A stretch of DNA of 64,000 nt from CAWHQZ01 sp963831645 (lineage in GTDB: Bacteria > Pseudomonadota > Alphaproteobacteria > Rhizobiales > Aestuariivirgaceae): contig CAWHQZ010000008.1 in assembly GCA_963831645.1 (NCBI GenBank), forward strand, positions 62,001 to 126,000, read 5' to 3'. The notes beneath the pieces were generated by a model, which was not told the origin of the DNA, did not search any database, and was given only the letters and a program-made list of their open reading frames with translations. The translations under genes were made by a program, and so were the position numbers. Below, piece by piece: positions 48,001-56,559 of this stretch (positions within the stretch are counted from its first letter, which is position 1; every line of letters begins with the position of its first letter).

Positions 48001-48705
48001 CTTCAACGCCCCCCGGCCCATCGCCCGGGCCGCCGTGCTCTACGTCTTCCGCTGCATGGTCGCCGCCGACATTCCGATGAACGCCGGCTGCCTCAAGCCC
48101 ATCGAGATCGTCATTCCCGAAGGCTCGATGCTGTCGCCCGAATACCCGGCTGCCGTGGTTGCAGGCAATGTCGAGACGAGTTCAGGCGATTGCCGATACG
48201 CTGTTCGGCGCCCTCGGCGCCATGGCCGCCGCCCAGGGCACCATGAACAACACCAATTTCGGTAACGACAGGTATCAATATTACGAGACGATCTGTGGCG
48301 GGTCCGGCGCCGGCCAGGGTTTCAACGGCGCCGACGCGGTCCACACCCACATGACCAATACGAGACTCACCGATCCGGAGGTGCTGGAGCTGCGCTATCC
48401 GGTTCTCCTCGAGCGCTTCGCCGTTCGCCGTGGCACCGGCGGCCGCGGCAGATGGCGAGGCGGCGACGGAGTTCGAGCGGGTCGTCCGGTTTGGCGAACG
48501 CATGGACGTTTCCTTCCTGCACGGTCACCGCCGCGTCTCGCCCTATGGCATGGCCGGCGGCGAGCCCGGCAGGCGCGGCGAAAATTTTGTCCGCCGCGCC
48601 GACGGCTCGCTGGAGAAGCGCGAAGGTTGCGATCAGTTCGTTTGCGAGCCGGGAGATGCCATCATCATCCGTACACCGGGCGGCGGCGGCTATGGACGCG
48701 CGTGA
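45065..48705 (+). pseudogene. Fused HyuA-HyuB hydantoinase/oxoprolinase (5-oxoprolinase type), two frameshifts near the 3' end
   Basis: ATP-dependent amidohydrolase of 5-oxoproline or a related cyclic amide, about 1,213 residues if joined, the size of fused eukaryote-type 5-oxoprolinase. HyuA half: WIDRGGTFTDVVGRAPDGVI, MGTTIATNALLERKGDRTLL, LSGPAGGVVGMVETGRMAGF, GFDMGGTSTDVTHFDGDLER. HyuB half from about residue 700: VMLEIFNNLFMNIAEQMGV, SVNIKERLDFSCAVFSADGQ, DAFLLNAPYNGGTHLPDLTV. One extra T near 48181 and one extra G near 48470 break the last 520 bases; the last frame ends PGDAIIIRTPGGGGYGRA. The first 1,040 residues are intact. Confidence 0.9.
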
Positions 48706-48737
48706 GCCTCATCTTACATTATTCTGGCCGTATGATA

Positions 48738-49643
48738 TCACAGGCTGCGGGGCGGTTTCTTGTACACTTTGAGGCCGAAAGGCCTGAGCAGTCTCTCAGG
48801 CGCGGGGAGCCTGCCGTCCGGCGAGGAAGCCAGGGCGAAGGTCCGACGCCTCAGTTCGTGAACGAGGTCGCCGCGATCGGCGAACGCCGCCAGTTCCGCA
48901 TGAGGAATTGGACGGCCAACACGGACCTCGAGGACCGTGCCGATGCGGCGGGCCGTCTCGCGAAACACCAGCGACAGCCGCAGGGTCATGCTGAGGTGGC
49001 TGGCGAGCTGGAAGAGCCGGCTGTTCTGTCCGGCGAAGTAGATAGGCACGACCGTGGCGCCCGTTCTGCGAATGAGCTTCGCGGTGAAGGGGTGCCAAGC
49101 CAGGTCGATCGCCGGGCCGTTGAGCGGCTTTTCGCTCGTCGACACTCCGCCGCCGGGAAAGATACCGATGGCATGCCCTTTCCTGAGCCACGCCTGCGCC
49201 TCCAGGCGCGAAGCAAGCACGCTCGACCGCGCACTGTCGGTATTGGCGAAGTCGATCGGCAGCAGATTTTGTCTGGCATCCGGATCCTGACACAGCACAT
49301 TGATGGCCAGTACTTTGACATCCGGCCTGACCTTCATCGCCAGCCAGGTCAGGGTGATGCCGTCGAGGACACCGTAGGGATGGTTGGCGACAAAGAGCAC
49401 CGGGCCCGACCGCGGCGCCAGCTCGAGCAAGCTTCTGTCGTACCGAACATCGAGCCGGAGCAGCCGCACGGCAGCGTCGAAGAACGATTCATCCCTGCGG
49501 CGGTTCTGTTGATGTTCGTTGTAGAGCCTGCGGAGCTTGCCCTGGCCACCCACTCTTTCGATGGCGCGGATAAGCGTTCGCTGCAGGAGCGGCTGATCTT
49601 CCGTAGAGTAGGAAAATCGCACCCGCGCGGACAGACTGTGCAT
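48738..49643 (-). CDS. PlsC-like lysophospholipid acyltransferase
   Basis: 301 residues. Acyltransferase core: VLFVANHPYGVLDGITLTWL (catalytic His-Asp block), INVLCQDPDARQNLLPIDFA, AIGIFPGGGVSTSEKP (substrate-binding FPxG), KLIRRTGATVVPIYFAGQNS. This subgroup (hemolysin/OlsA-like) includes phosphatidic-acid and ornithine-lipid synthases; which one is not decidable. It lies 109 bases downstream of metF, same strand. Confidence 0.85.
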   Translation of the reverse strand: MHSLSARVRFSYSTEDQPLLQRTLIRAIERVGGQGKLRRLYNEHQQNRRRDESFFDAAVRLLRLDVRYDRSLLELAPRSGPVLFVANHPYGVLDGITLTWLAMKVRPDVKVLAINVLCQDPDARQNLLPIDFANTDSARSSVLASRLEAQAWLRKGHAIGIFPGGGVSTSEKPLNGPAIDLAWHPFTAKLIRRTGATVVPIYFAGQNSRLFQLASHLSMTLRLSLVFRETARRIGTVLEVRVGRPIPHAELAAFADRGDLVHELRRRTFALASSPDGRLPAPERLLRPFGLKVYKKPPRSL

Positions 49644-49752
49644 CGCTACCTTGTTCCAGATCTCTGCTGCGACGGACTCAGCGACACTATCTCACGTGAT
49701 CGTGCTTGGCATTGATGACAGGTTGGTGACGGTTTCAACTGCAAAAAGCGCA

Positions 49753-50700
49753 TCAGGCAGCGGTCGACTGGACAGCGGCCAGGCCCAACACGCGGCAAAT
49801 CGCATATACGAGGTCGGCGCGGTTCAGCGTGTAGAAATGAAACTGGCGCACACCCTCGCGCCGCAGCCCTTCGATCTGCTCGGCCGCCGTCATCGCCGCC
49901 ACCAATCTCATGGTTTCGTAGTCGTTTTCGATACCCTCGAAACGCCGCAGCAGGGCCGCCGGGATGCTGGCCCCGCAGCGGCGGGCGAACTCCCTGACCC
50001 GCCCCAGGTTGGTGATCGGCAATATGCCGGGCACGACCGGCACGCCGATCCCCCGCGCCCGCACCCGATCGAGGAACCGGAGATAGGCGCTGTTGTCGAA
50101 AAAGAACTGGGTGATGGCCCGGCTGGCGCCATTGTCTACCTTGGCGGCGAGCAGAGCGAGATCAACCTCCATGGTGAACGATTCGGGGTGTTTCTCGGGA
50201 TAGGCGGCCACCGATATCTCGAAGTCGCCCAGTTGCCGGATGCCGCCGACGAGATCAGCCCCGTTGCGGTAGCCTTCCGGGTGGGGCTCGAATTTTGCTC
50301 CCGGTCCTTCCTGCGGATCGCCCCGCAAGGCGATGATGTGCGAAACGCCGGCGGCGGCGATTGCCCGCACCACTTCATTTACCTCCCGCCTGGCCGCGCC
50401 GACGCACGTCAGATGCGCTGCTGGGCGCAGCGAGGTGGTGCTCACGAGCTTTGCAACCGCATCGAGGGTTCTCGCGCGCGTCGTTCCGCCGGCGCCATAG
50501 GTCACCGATACGAACGTCGGGCCCACGACTTCGAGACGTCGCACCGCCCGCCAGAAACCATGTTCGGCTGCACCGGGCTGCGGTGGAAAGAACTCGAAAG
50601 AGACGGCGATATCCGTCGCTGCGGCGAATTCTGCTATCAGCCATGCGCCAGCCTCGGTACGGTGGCTCGGGCGATGCGCTCCGTCTTCGCGGCGAGCCAA
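49753..50700 (-). CDS. metF: Methylenetetrahydrofolate reductase MetF
   Basis: FAD-dependent reductase supplying 5-methyl-THF for methionine synthesis. 315 residues from the ATG at 50700, about 20 longer than usual and overlapping the regulator by 64 bases; the conserved part begins at ATDIAVSFEFFPPQPGAAEH near residue 28, so the true start may be an internal non-ATG codon. FVSVTYGAGGTTRARTLDA, HIIALRGDPQEGPGAKFEPH, GVPVVPGILPITNLGRVREF and RQFHFYTLNRADLVYAI are all family-conserved. Confidence 0.94.
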   Translation of the reverse strand: MARREDGAHRPSHRTEAGAWLIAEFAAATDIAVSFEFFPPQPGAAEHGFWRAVRRLEVVGPTFVSVTYGAGGTTRARTLDAVAKLVSTTSLRPAAHLTCVGAARREVNEVVRAIAAAGVSHIIALRGDPQEGPGAKFEPHPEGYRNGADLVGGIRQLGDFEISVAAYPEKHPESFTMEVDLALLAAKVDNGASRAITQFFFDNSAYLRFLDRVRARGIGVPVVPGILPITNLGRVREFARRCGASIPAALLRRFEGIENDYETMRLVAAMTAAEQIEGLRREGVRQFHFYTLNRADLVYAICRVLGLAAVQSTAA

Positions 50701-51623
50701 AGCGAGACCGTGAGGCCGGCCCTGCCGAGCTTTTTCGGAGGCTTGAGCGTGCTGAAATGGACGAGCTCCAGGGAGGCGCGATTCAGCCAGCCGGTCATGT
50801 GCTCGGAGGCGATGCCGAGCCGCCGATGCGCGTGATCGCCGCGCAGATATTCGAGATCATGCGGTGCGAAATCCACGATCAGCAGCCGGCCGGTGGCCTT
50901 CAGCACGCGTGCTGCCTCCACAATCGCTTTCGCCGGGTCGTCGAGATAGTGCAGCACCTGATGCATCGTGATCAGGTCCACCGTCGCGACGGTCAACGGC
51001 AGGGAAGCGATATCGCCTTGCCGGACCCTGGCGTTGCTCAAGCCTGCCTGTTCCAGATTGGCTCGCGCGACGGCGAGCATTTCGCGGCTTGAATCGATGC
51101 CGATGGCCCGCCCGACGCGGCCGGCCAATAGCTGCAGGACCCGCCCCGTGCCCGTTCCAAGATCGAGCAGCGTATCGATGGGCGTATCGCCGATGAGTTC
51201 GAGGCAAGCAGCTTCCACCTGCCGCTCGCTCACGTGCAGCGAGCGCAGGTGATCCCAGTTGCCGGCGTTGGCCTCAAAGAAACGCCGCGCCGCCTCCTGC
51301 CGGGTTTCGCGCACCCGCGCGAGCTGTTCGATGTCGCGGCCGAGCTGCATCCCGGAATCCGACAGCAGATGAAGCACCGAGCGGGCCAGTTGCGCCGCTT
51401 TGCCGTCGTCCTTCAGCCGGAACATCACCCAGCTGCCTTCGCGGTAACGCTCGAGCAATCCGGCATCGCACATCAGTTTCAGGTGCCGGGAGATGCGCGG
51501 TTGGCTCTGCTTCAGAACCTGGGCAATCTCGCTGACATTGAGCTCGCCATGCGACAACAGGTGCAGGAGGCGCAGTCGGCTCGCTTCGCCAATTCCCCTA
51601 AGCCCTGACAGCAGGTCTTCCAT
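50637..51623 (-). CDS. ArsR-type regulator fused to SAM-methyltransferase domain (SamR-like)
   Basis: 328 residues. N-terminal ArsR winged helix: GIGEASRLRLLHLLSHGELN, EIAQVLKQSQPRISRHLKLM, GLLERYREGSWVMFRLKDDG. C-terminal methyltransferase fold: IDTLLDLGTGTGRVLQLLAG, IGIDSSREMLAVARANLEQA, VDLITMHQVLHYLDDPAKAI. Proteins with this layout next to metF in alphaproteobacteria are thought to sense SAM or SAH and repress methionine-cycle genes. It starts the operon, with metF overlapping its 3' end. Confidence 0.85.
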   Translation of the reverse strand: MEDLLSGLRGIGEASRLRLLHLLSHGELNVSEIAQVLKQSQPRISRHLKLMCDAGLLERYREGSWVMFRLKDDGKAAQLARSVLHLLSDSGMQLGRDIEQLARVRETRQEAARRFFEANAGNWDHLRSLHVSERQVEAACLELIGDTPIDTLLDLGTGTGRVLQLLAGRVGRAIGIDSSREMLAVARANLEQAGLSNARVRQGDIASLPLTVATVDLITMHQVLHYLDDPAKAIVEAARVLKATGRLLIVDFAPHDLEYLRGDHAHRRLGIASEHMTGWLNRASLELVHFSTLKPPKKLGRAGLTVSLWLAAKTERIARATVPRLAHG

Positions 51624-51664
51624 GGCGCCCTAGCCCGTTCGTTCGCAGCTCAGGATGACATACG

Positions 51665-51684
51665 GATATAAATATATCTTTATA
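51665..51684. promoter_or_regulatory. Candidate operator of the ArsR-methyltransferase regulator
   Basis: GATATAAATATATCTTTATA contains two nested symmetries: GATATA-AA-TATATC and TATAAA-6-TTTATA. It is a sharply AT-rich island in GC-rich DNA, about 41 bases upstream of the regulator start, and resembles ATAAAGATAT-type sites reported for methionine-cycle ArsR regulators. The remainder of the gap (51624-51900) shows no gene. Confidence 0.55.
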
Positions 51685-51900
51685 CTGTTTCGGGCAATCG
51701 GATTTTCCCGCGGGCTGTCCCCCGAAAGCTTGGGCAAGGTCGGCGCCATGGTTTTCCGTCACGGTTTCAAGGAGCATCTTCCAAAATTGAGAGACGCTCT
51801 GCATCTTCAAAAACAGAAACTGATCTGCTAAGGAACTGCGGGGCAGTCGACCGAGTGCAGCACTTCACTCGATTGTCATCCACTGCCGACAGGATGGCGC

Positions 51901-52524
51901 ATGATGTTTTATGATGATGATTCCCTGTTGACCCGCCGCTGGATCGTTCAGTTGCTGTTGGGGGTTGCTGCGTTGCCGCTGGCCGTCGCCGGCGTCATCC
52001 CCGCCGCCGGCGCTACGGCGCCGGAAGCCTATGTGCAGAGCCTCGGCAAGGAAGTCGTCGCCTTGGCCAACGGTGGCGCCACGGGTACCGCGCTGCGCTC
52101 GCGGTTCGTGTCCCTTCTCAACAGACATTCCGACGTCAGATCGGTCGCCCTGTTCTCGCTCGGGCCCTATCAGAAGGATCTGCCGGCCAACCTGAAGAAC
52201 GAGTACTTCAGGCTCGTCATCGAATATACCGCCGGATTTTTTGTTTATTACATCAAGGATTTCGCCGGCGCCCGCTTCGACGTGAAATCGTCGACAACCA
52301 GCGGCAAAGCTACCATCGTCGACAGCGCGATCCGCTTTGCGGGCGGCAGCAGCTCGCCGGTCAAGTGGCGCATCGTGGGCCTCGGAGGGGGCTTGCGCGT
52401 GACCGATGTCAATGTCCGCGGCATCTGGCTGCGGCTGCAGATGCGACAGCAGTTCACCTCGGTTCTCAAGAGAAACCGCGGCGATTTCAACGCTCTCCTC
52501 AAGTATCTGAAAGAAAACGCTTGA
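51901..52524 (+). CDS. MlaC-like phospholipid-binding protein (ABC transporter auxiliary), copy 1
   Basis: 207 residues. Signal-like N-terminus (RRWIVQLLLGVAALPLAVAG, then AAGATA). Tgt2/MlaC-type mature part: YVQSLGKEVVALANGG, RSRFVSLLNRHSDVRSVALF, YFRLVIEYTAGFFVYYIKDF, KWRIVGLGGGLRVTDVNVRG, IWLRLQMRQQFTSVLKRNRG. MlaC proteins ferry phospholipids across the periplasm. The start may be either of two adjacent ATGs (51901, 51904). No MlaBDEF genes are nearby. Confidence 0.8.
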   Translation: MMFYDDDSLLTRRWIVQLLLGVAALPLAVAGVIPAAGATAPEAYVQSLGKEVVALANGGATGTALRSRFVSLLNRHSDVRSVALFSLGPYQKDLPANLKNEYFRLVIEYTAGFFVYYIKDFAGARFDVKSSTTSGKATIVDSAIRFAGGSSSPVKWRIVGLGGGLRVTDVNVRGIWLRLQMRQQFTSVLKRNRGDFNALLKYLKENA

Positions 52525-52642
52525 CCATCGATGGAAGGTCCGGTCATCGCCGACGCGATTGCGCCCGCCATACTGTTGGCACTTTCGCAACAAAGATGTG
52601 CGAGGTATCGCCGTCCTGAGGTCCTGGAGGGGGTGCAGCATC

Positions 52643-53251
52643 GTGAAGAGAGCCAGTAGCGAGCCGTCGATAGCGGGGAGGCGCCTCGTGCTTCTGGCCG
52701 GTGCGGCCGGGCTGGGCTGGGCTCTGTCCCCGGCCCTGGTCACCGCTGCCACTCGAGACCATCCATCCAAGATTTTCATGCGCAAGGCGGCCGCCGATCT
52801 CTTTGCTGCGCACAAGCAAGGCACCATTTCGGCATTCCAGGCAGCCATCGAGCGCAACGCCGACATCGGCACGATCGGCGACTATTCGCTGGGTCAGTAT
52901 CTCGCCAGGCTCCCCCCTTCCCAGCGCGCCCGTTACTACGCCGGGGTCGGCCTGTTCATGGCCCGCTACTTCGCCGATCAGACCCGCACCTACCGCATCG
53001 CCAAATGGGATATCGGCGAGGCCACCAAGGACAGGAACGGCGAGTTCCTGATTACGACCAGAGTGACCTTGCTGTCCGGGCCCTCCTACAATGTCGTGTG
53101 GCGGGTGTCTCCGCGCGGCAAGAGCTACCGCATCACCGATGTCAAGGTCGCCGGCTTCTCGCTCGTCTACCTGCAGCGCGGCCTCTTTGTTTCGTTCGTC
53201 CAGAAACGCAAGGGTGATGTCAACCAGCTGGTCGCTGTGCTGAATCGCTAG
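52643..53251 (+). CDS. MlaC-like phospholipid-binding protein, copy 2
   Basis: 202 residues from the GTG at 52643. Signal-like RRLVLLAGAAGLGWALSPAL. Mature part parallels copy 1: FMRKAAADLFAAHKQGTISA, YYAGVGLFMARYFADQTRTY, SYNVVWRVSPRGKSYRITDV, VYLQRGLFVSFVQKRKGDVN. The two proteins are clearly related but divergent, so the duplication is old. Its TAG stop coincides with the outer end of the IS110-type fragment that follows. Confidence 0.8.
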   Translation: MKRASSEPSIAGRRLVLLAGAAGLGWALSPALVTAATRDHPSKIFMRKAAADLFAAHKQGTISAFQAAIERNADIGTIGDYSLGQYLARLPPSQRARYYAGVGLFMARYFADQTRTYRIAKWDIGEATKDRNGEFLITTRVTLLSGPSYNVVWRVSPRGKSYRITDVKVAGFSLVYLQRGLFVSFVQKRKGDVNQLVAVLNR

Positions 53252-53780
53252 CAAGAAACAAACCGCGAGTCATGCAGCCACAGGCGTGATCTGGACCTCG
53301 TAGCCGAGGTTTTGCAGACGGGCGATGAGGCGCCTGGTTTGGGCTGGCTTGGAGGCTCGGTCGAAGTGATCGGCTCCGAGATCCTGATAGATAGAGGGTG
53401 CCATCTTTGAGCATGTGATAGGCCGCGGTGAGCATGGAGGCGGCGACCGCGGCGATGGCCTTCTTGGCGCCGCGGCGAGCCCGCAGGCGATGGAACTGCG
53501 CCTGGAGGTAGCTGCCGTTCTTGCGGACCGCGGCCCAGGCGCACTGGATCAGGATCGTCTTCAGCCACGGTGCGCCCTTGCGCATCCGATTGGATCGGCG
53601 CTTGCCGGCACTCTCGTCGTTGCCGGGACAGAACCCGCCCCAGGAGATTAGATGCCCCGCGGTGGCAAACCGGCTCATGTCGGTGCCGATCTCGGCGAGG
53701 ATCCCCCTGGAACTGAGGGAGTTGATCCCGGGAATGGTGATCAGCAGCGCGATGGCGGTGCGAAAGGGCGCGATGTTGGC
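53247..53780 (-). mobile_element. IS110-family transposase 3' fragment (copy 1, degenerate)
   Basis: Minus-strand remnant of an IS110/IS116/IS902-type transposase, from ANIAPFRTAIALLITIPGIN through RFATAGHLISWGGFCPGND and LKTILIQCAWAAVRKNGSYL to the outer end GTTTCTTGCTAGC. A 4-base duplication (CTAT) in the CTCTATCTATCAGG region near 53388-53396 breaks the frame. Roughly 97 percent identical by eye to the copy at 56872-57402, in the opposite orientation. The DEDD catalytic half is missing, so it is inactive. Confidence 0.85.
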
Positions 53781-53882
53781 GTATGCGACCTTGCGCAGTC
53801 CAAGCGTGAGGTCGGCAATGACCTGCGTGACGGAGATATCAGCGGCATGGCAAAGGACCGCTTGTGCACTCCTCGAGCTTCA
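53781..53882 (-). pseudogene. Remnant of a gene downstream of patatin, cut by the IS110 fragment
   Basis: An ATG at 53882 overlaps the patatin stop (CTATGA). With one indel early on, it reads MKLEECT then VLCHAADISVTQVIADLTLG and LRKVAY, where it runs into the IS110 sequence at 53780. This is not transposase sequence, since copy 2 has something else there. Too short to name. Confidence 0.4.
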
Positions 53883-55016
53883 TAGGGTGCGCTCCTTTGG
53901 ATCGGTGTCGAGCTCCCGCGTCAGATCGAACACATTCACCCCCTCTTCCGGCCGTTCGCGATTCTTCCAGTCGGGGTGATTGCAGGTGCGTTCAACATCT
54001 TGGCGACCTGCAAGCCAGTGCTCTTCCATAGAATAGCGCGAGAACTCATAGTCGCTCGATTGCGTCCAATAGGCGGCACGCCGGTGAATAAGCAGCACGA
54101 TGGTGATCGCCGCATCGCAGCTCACGCTATCGAGAAGTTGCCAATCTGGGTTGCGGGTGAATTCCTGCGGCACCTTGGTCCGCAAATTGCGAATGGCCCT
54201 GCGGATGGTCTGCATCTCACGGAAAGTGTCGGTGCTGAGCCGGGTGCGGCTCGAATAGCGGATCTCTTTTTCCCGCTGCCCGATATCGAACAAAGTCTCT
54301 GGCATGCAACCCTTGGCGCTGAAAAGGTCGATCTGGAAGATGCACATGTCTTTGCGCAGACCACTTCGCTCAAGCACGTATTCGAGGGGCGTGTTGGAGA
54401 GGAGCCCGCCGTCCCAATACGGCTCGCCGTCGATCTCGATGGGTGGGAACCCGGGCGGTAACGCACCGCTCGCCATGACGTGCGCCGGCCCAATCCGTTG
54501 CTTAACCGTATCGAAATACTTCATGTTGCCGGTTAGCACCTGCACCGCGCCGATGCTCAACCGCACCGCTCCGGCATTTAGCAGGTCGAAATCGATAAGC
54601 TCGTCGAGCGTCTCCCTGAGCGGCTCAGTATTGTAAACGCTGAGGGCTTCCGGCGTGCCCTGTCGCATCACTACAGCGGGAGGAACTCGTGGGTCAAAAA
54701 AGCCGGGTACGCCGTGGGCAACAGAAAGTACTGCGCTAGTTTCGTTGAAGATCCTGCGGAAGTTGCCATCTTCGGCGAGAGGCCAGCCGAGCAGGCGACT
54801 TGAGACCCGCTCCCAAAATTCGCGCAAGCGCGGCACGCGCCGGTCCGGCGGATTGCCCGCGATGATGGCTCCGTTGATAGCGCCGATCGACGTACCGGCG
54901 ACCCAGTCGGGCACATGTCCAGCCTCGCACAGAGCCTCGTAGGCCCCCGCCTGATACGCTCCAAGTGCCCCGCCGCCCTGCAGGGCAAGCACCTCTTTTT
55001 CCGCATCGATGGTCAC
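53880..55016 (-). CDS. Patatin-like phospholipase with DUF3734
   Basis: 378 residues. Patatin domain: LALQGGGALGAYQAGAYEAL (oxyanion hole), GTSIGAINGAIIAG (nucleophile GTSIG), WDGGLLSNTPLEYV (catalytic Asp in DGG). C-terminal DUF3734 region: YSSRTRLSTDTFREMQTIRR, YEFSRYSMEEHWLAGRQDVE. Acyl hydrolase; in rhizobia such proteins are often next to hydroxybutyrate metabolism genes, which are missing here. It lies between the two inverted IS110 fragments. Frame intact. Confidence 0.92.
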   Translation of the reverse strand: MTIDAEKEVLALQGGGALGAYQAGAYEALCEAGHVPDWVAGTSIGAINGAIIAGNPPDRRVPRLREFWERVSSRLLGWPLAEDGNFRRIFNETSAVLSVAHGVPGFFDPRVPPAVVMRQGTPEALSVYNTEPLRETLDELIDFDLLNAGAVRLSIGAVQVLTGNMKYFDTVKQRIGPAHVMASGALPPGFPPIEIDGEPYWDGGLLSNTPLEYVLERSGLRKDMCIFQIDLFSAKGCMPETLFDIGQREKEIRYSSRTRLSTDTFREMQTIRRAIRNLRTKVPQEFTRNPDWQLLDSVSCDAAITIVLLIHRRAAYWTQSSDYEFSRYSMEEHWLAGRQDVERTCNHPDWKNRERPEEGVNVFDLTRELDTDPKERTL

Positions 55017-55277
55017 GGCATCATTCTATCCCAACTTACGCGCCGTCCAATTGCTCTTGGGACACACGGAAGATCGAGAGCACGGTGTGCTATCTCGGCA
55101 TCGAGGTAGACAACGCACTCGCCATAGCCGAGCAGGTTGATGTCTGAAGTGCCTGGGCAGAGCAGACATGCTCTGCCCACTATCTTAGGGCCGAGTTTGC
55201 CAAAACCGGACGGCACGCCTCAACTGTGCGCGGGACAGTATGCAGTAGAGCCGCGGCCAGACGTTTTTCACGATGTC

Positions 55278-55796
55278 TCACGTCGTTCTCATCGGGATGG
55301 CACCGAGGAAGTCACGCTTGCCGATTTCGACACCGCAGTGACGGAGAATGTCGTAGGCGGTGGTGAGGTGAAAGTAGAAGTTTGGTAGCGCGAAGTGGTT
55401 GAGGTAGTCGATACCTCTCATTTGACCCTTGTTGTTCGGGCCGAGCGGGAAGGTGATCTCCCGGTCGGCAGCCGTGTCGATCCTCTTGGCGTCGAGCGTC
55501 TTCACGAAAGCGACCGTCTTGGCAATGCGCGTCCTGAGCTCGGCCATAGTCTTCTCGTTGTCCTCATACCTTGGCGGGTCGACGCCGACGAGCCGTGCAC
55601 CACAGTTTTTGGCCTGGTCGCAAGCGCTCTGCACCTGACGGGTAAATGCGAACATGTCGGGGAACAGGCGCGCGTTGAGGAGGACCGTGGGATCGATCCT
55701 CTTCGCTTCGGCATAGGCCTCGGCCTTGTCGAGGAGCGCCGAGAGCGCGTTGAGACCGATCTCGAATACCGGAACTGATGCGTTTGACATCGACAT
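55278..55796 (-). CDS. DUF1993 family protein
   Basis: 172 residues from the ATG at 55796. VPVFEIGLNALSALLDKAEA, DPTVLLNARLFPDMFAFTRQ, VQSACDQAKNCGARLVG, FPLGPNNKGQMRGIDYLNHF, ALPNFYFHLTTAYDILRHCG: the DUF1993 signature throughout, a DinB-like helical-bundle fold with a histidine-rich C-terminus. Function unknown. The 260 bases before it (55017-55277) and 267 after (55839-56105) show no gene. Confidence 0.88.
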   Translation of the reverse strand: MSMSNASVPVFEIGLNALSALLDKAEAYAEAKRIDPTVLLNARLFPDMFAFTRQVQSACDQAKNCGARLVGVDPPRYEDNEKTMAELRTRIAKTVAFVKTLDAKRIDTAADREITFPLGPNNKGQMRGIDYLNHFALPNFYFHLTTAYDILRHCGVEIGKRDFLGAIPMRTT

Positions 55797-56105
55797 GGTG
55801 GGAACCTCGCTCACGACTTGCCAAAGCCTCACAAACAACCAGGGTTGCCTGGTCTGAAATGGAACATGCTCTCGCCATCACGTGGGCCGGTGAGAGCTTG
55901 CGCACTATATAGTTCAACCAGGGAAACGCGGCGAGGGAGGATGCTACGGCCAGTTTTCTCTGCTCGCCGATTTCGTGGCTGAAATCCTTTCCTGACTGAT
56001 TTTCAACGCTCGCGAAGTTTCCAACGTTTTGAGGATGGCGGCACGAAGGCCGAGGCAGAGGGGGCCGCGGGTTTTCCCACTGCCTCGATCCATTGTGAGG
56101 ACAGA

Positions 56106-56423
56106 CTACATGTCTAAGGCTTGGGCGATTTCAATGGTGCCGCCAACCTTCAGTAACGGGCAGCCCTTTGCTTTCTTGTGAGCGTCATCGAGGCTTGACG
56201 CTTCGATGAGACTGTAGCCGCTTGCCGGATTGGCACCGCCGCCGCTGGCCAGTGAGCCGTCCGGCTTCACGGTGCTAGACTTTCCAACAGGATTGCCGCC
56301 GTCAATGACCGAAGATCCCAGGGAACCAAACCATGCGCCCCAGGCATCCATGACTTTCTTTACTTCTTCCGGGCTGGAAGGGGGACTTCCAGCGCCGTGA
56401 TAGACAAACAGGTATTTCGCCAT
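56106..56423 (-). CDS. YCII/DGPF-domain protein
   Basis: 105 residues. MAKYLFVYHGAGSPPSSPEE, VMDAWGAWFGSLGSSVIDGG, NPASGYSLIEASSLDDAHKK, KGCPLLKVGGTIEIAQAL: dimeric alpha-beta barrel of the YCII-related family, of unknown role. GGAGC-like ribosome site (plus strand TAGCTCC) lies nine bases upstream. Second small orphan gene in the segment bracketed by IS110 fragments. Confidence 0.85.
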   Translation of the reverse strand: MAKYLFVYHGAGSPPSSPEEVKKVMDAWGAWFGSLGSSVIDGGNPVGKSSTVKPDGSLASGGGANPASGYSLIEASSLDDAHKKAKGCPLLKVGGTIEIAQALDM

Positions 56424-56559
56424 TGTGTAGCTCCTTTGTTCAGTTGACGATCACGAGCCGCGCAATGGTGAGTATCCACATTCGCTCACGTTGCCCATGG
56501 CCATTACTATGGTAAAATCGACTTGATTATTGTGAATACTTCACAAACCCTGACAACCC

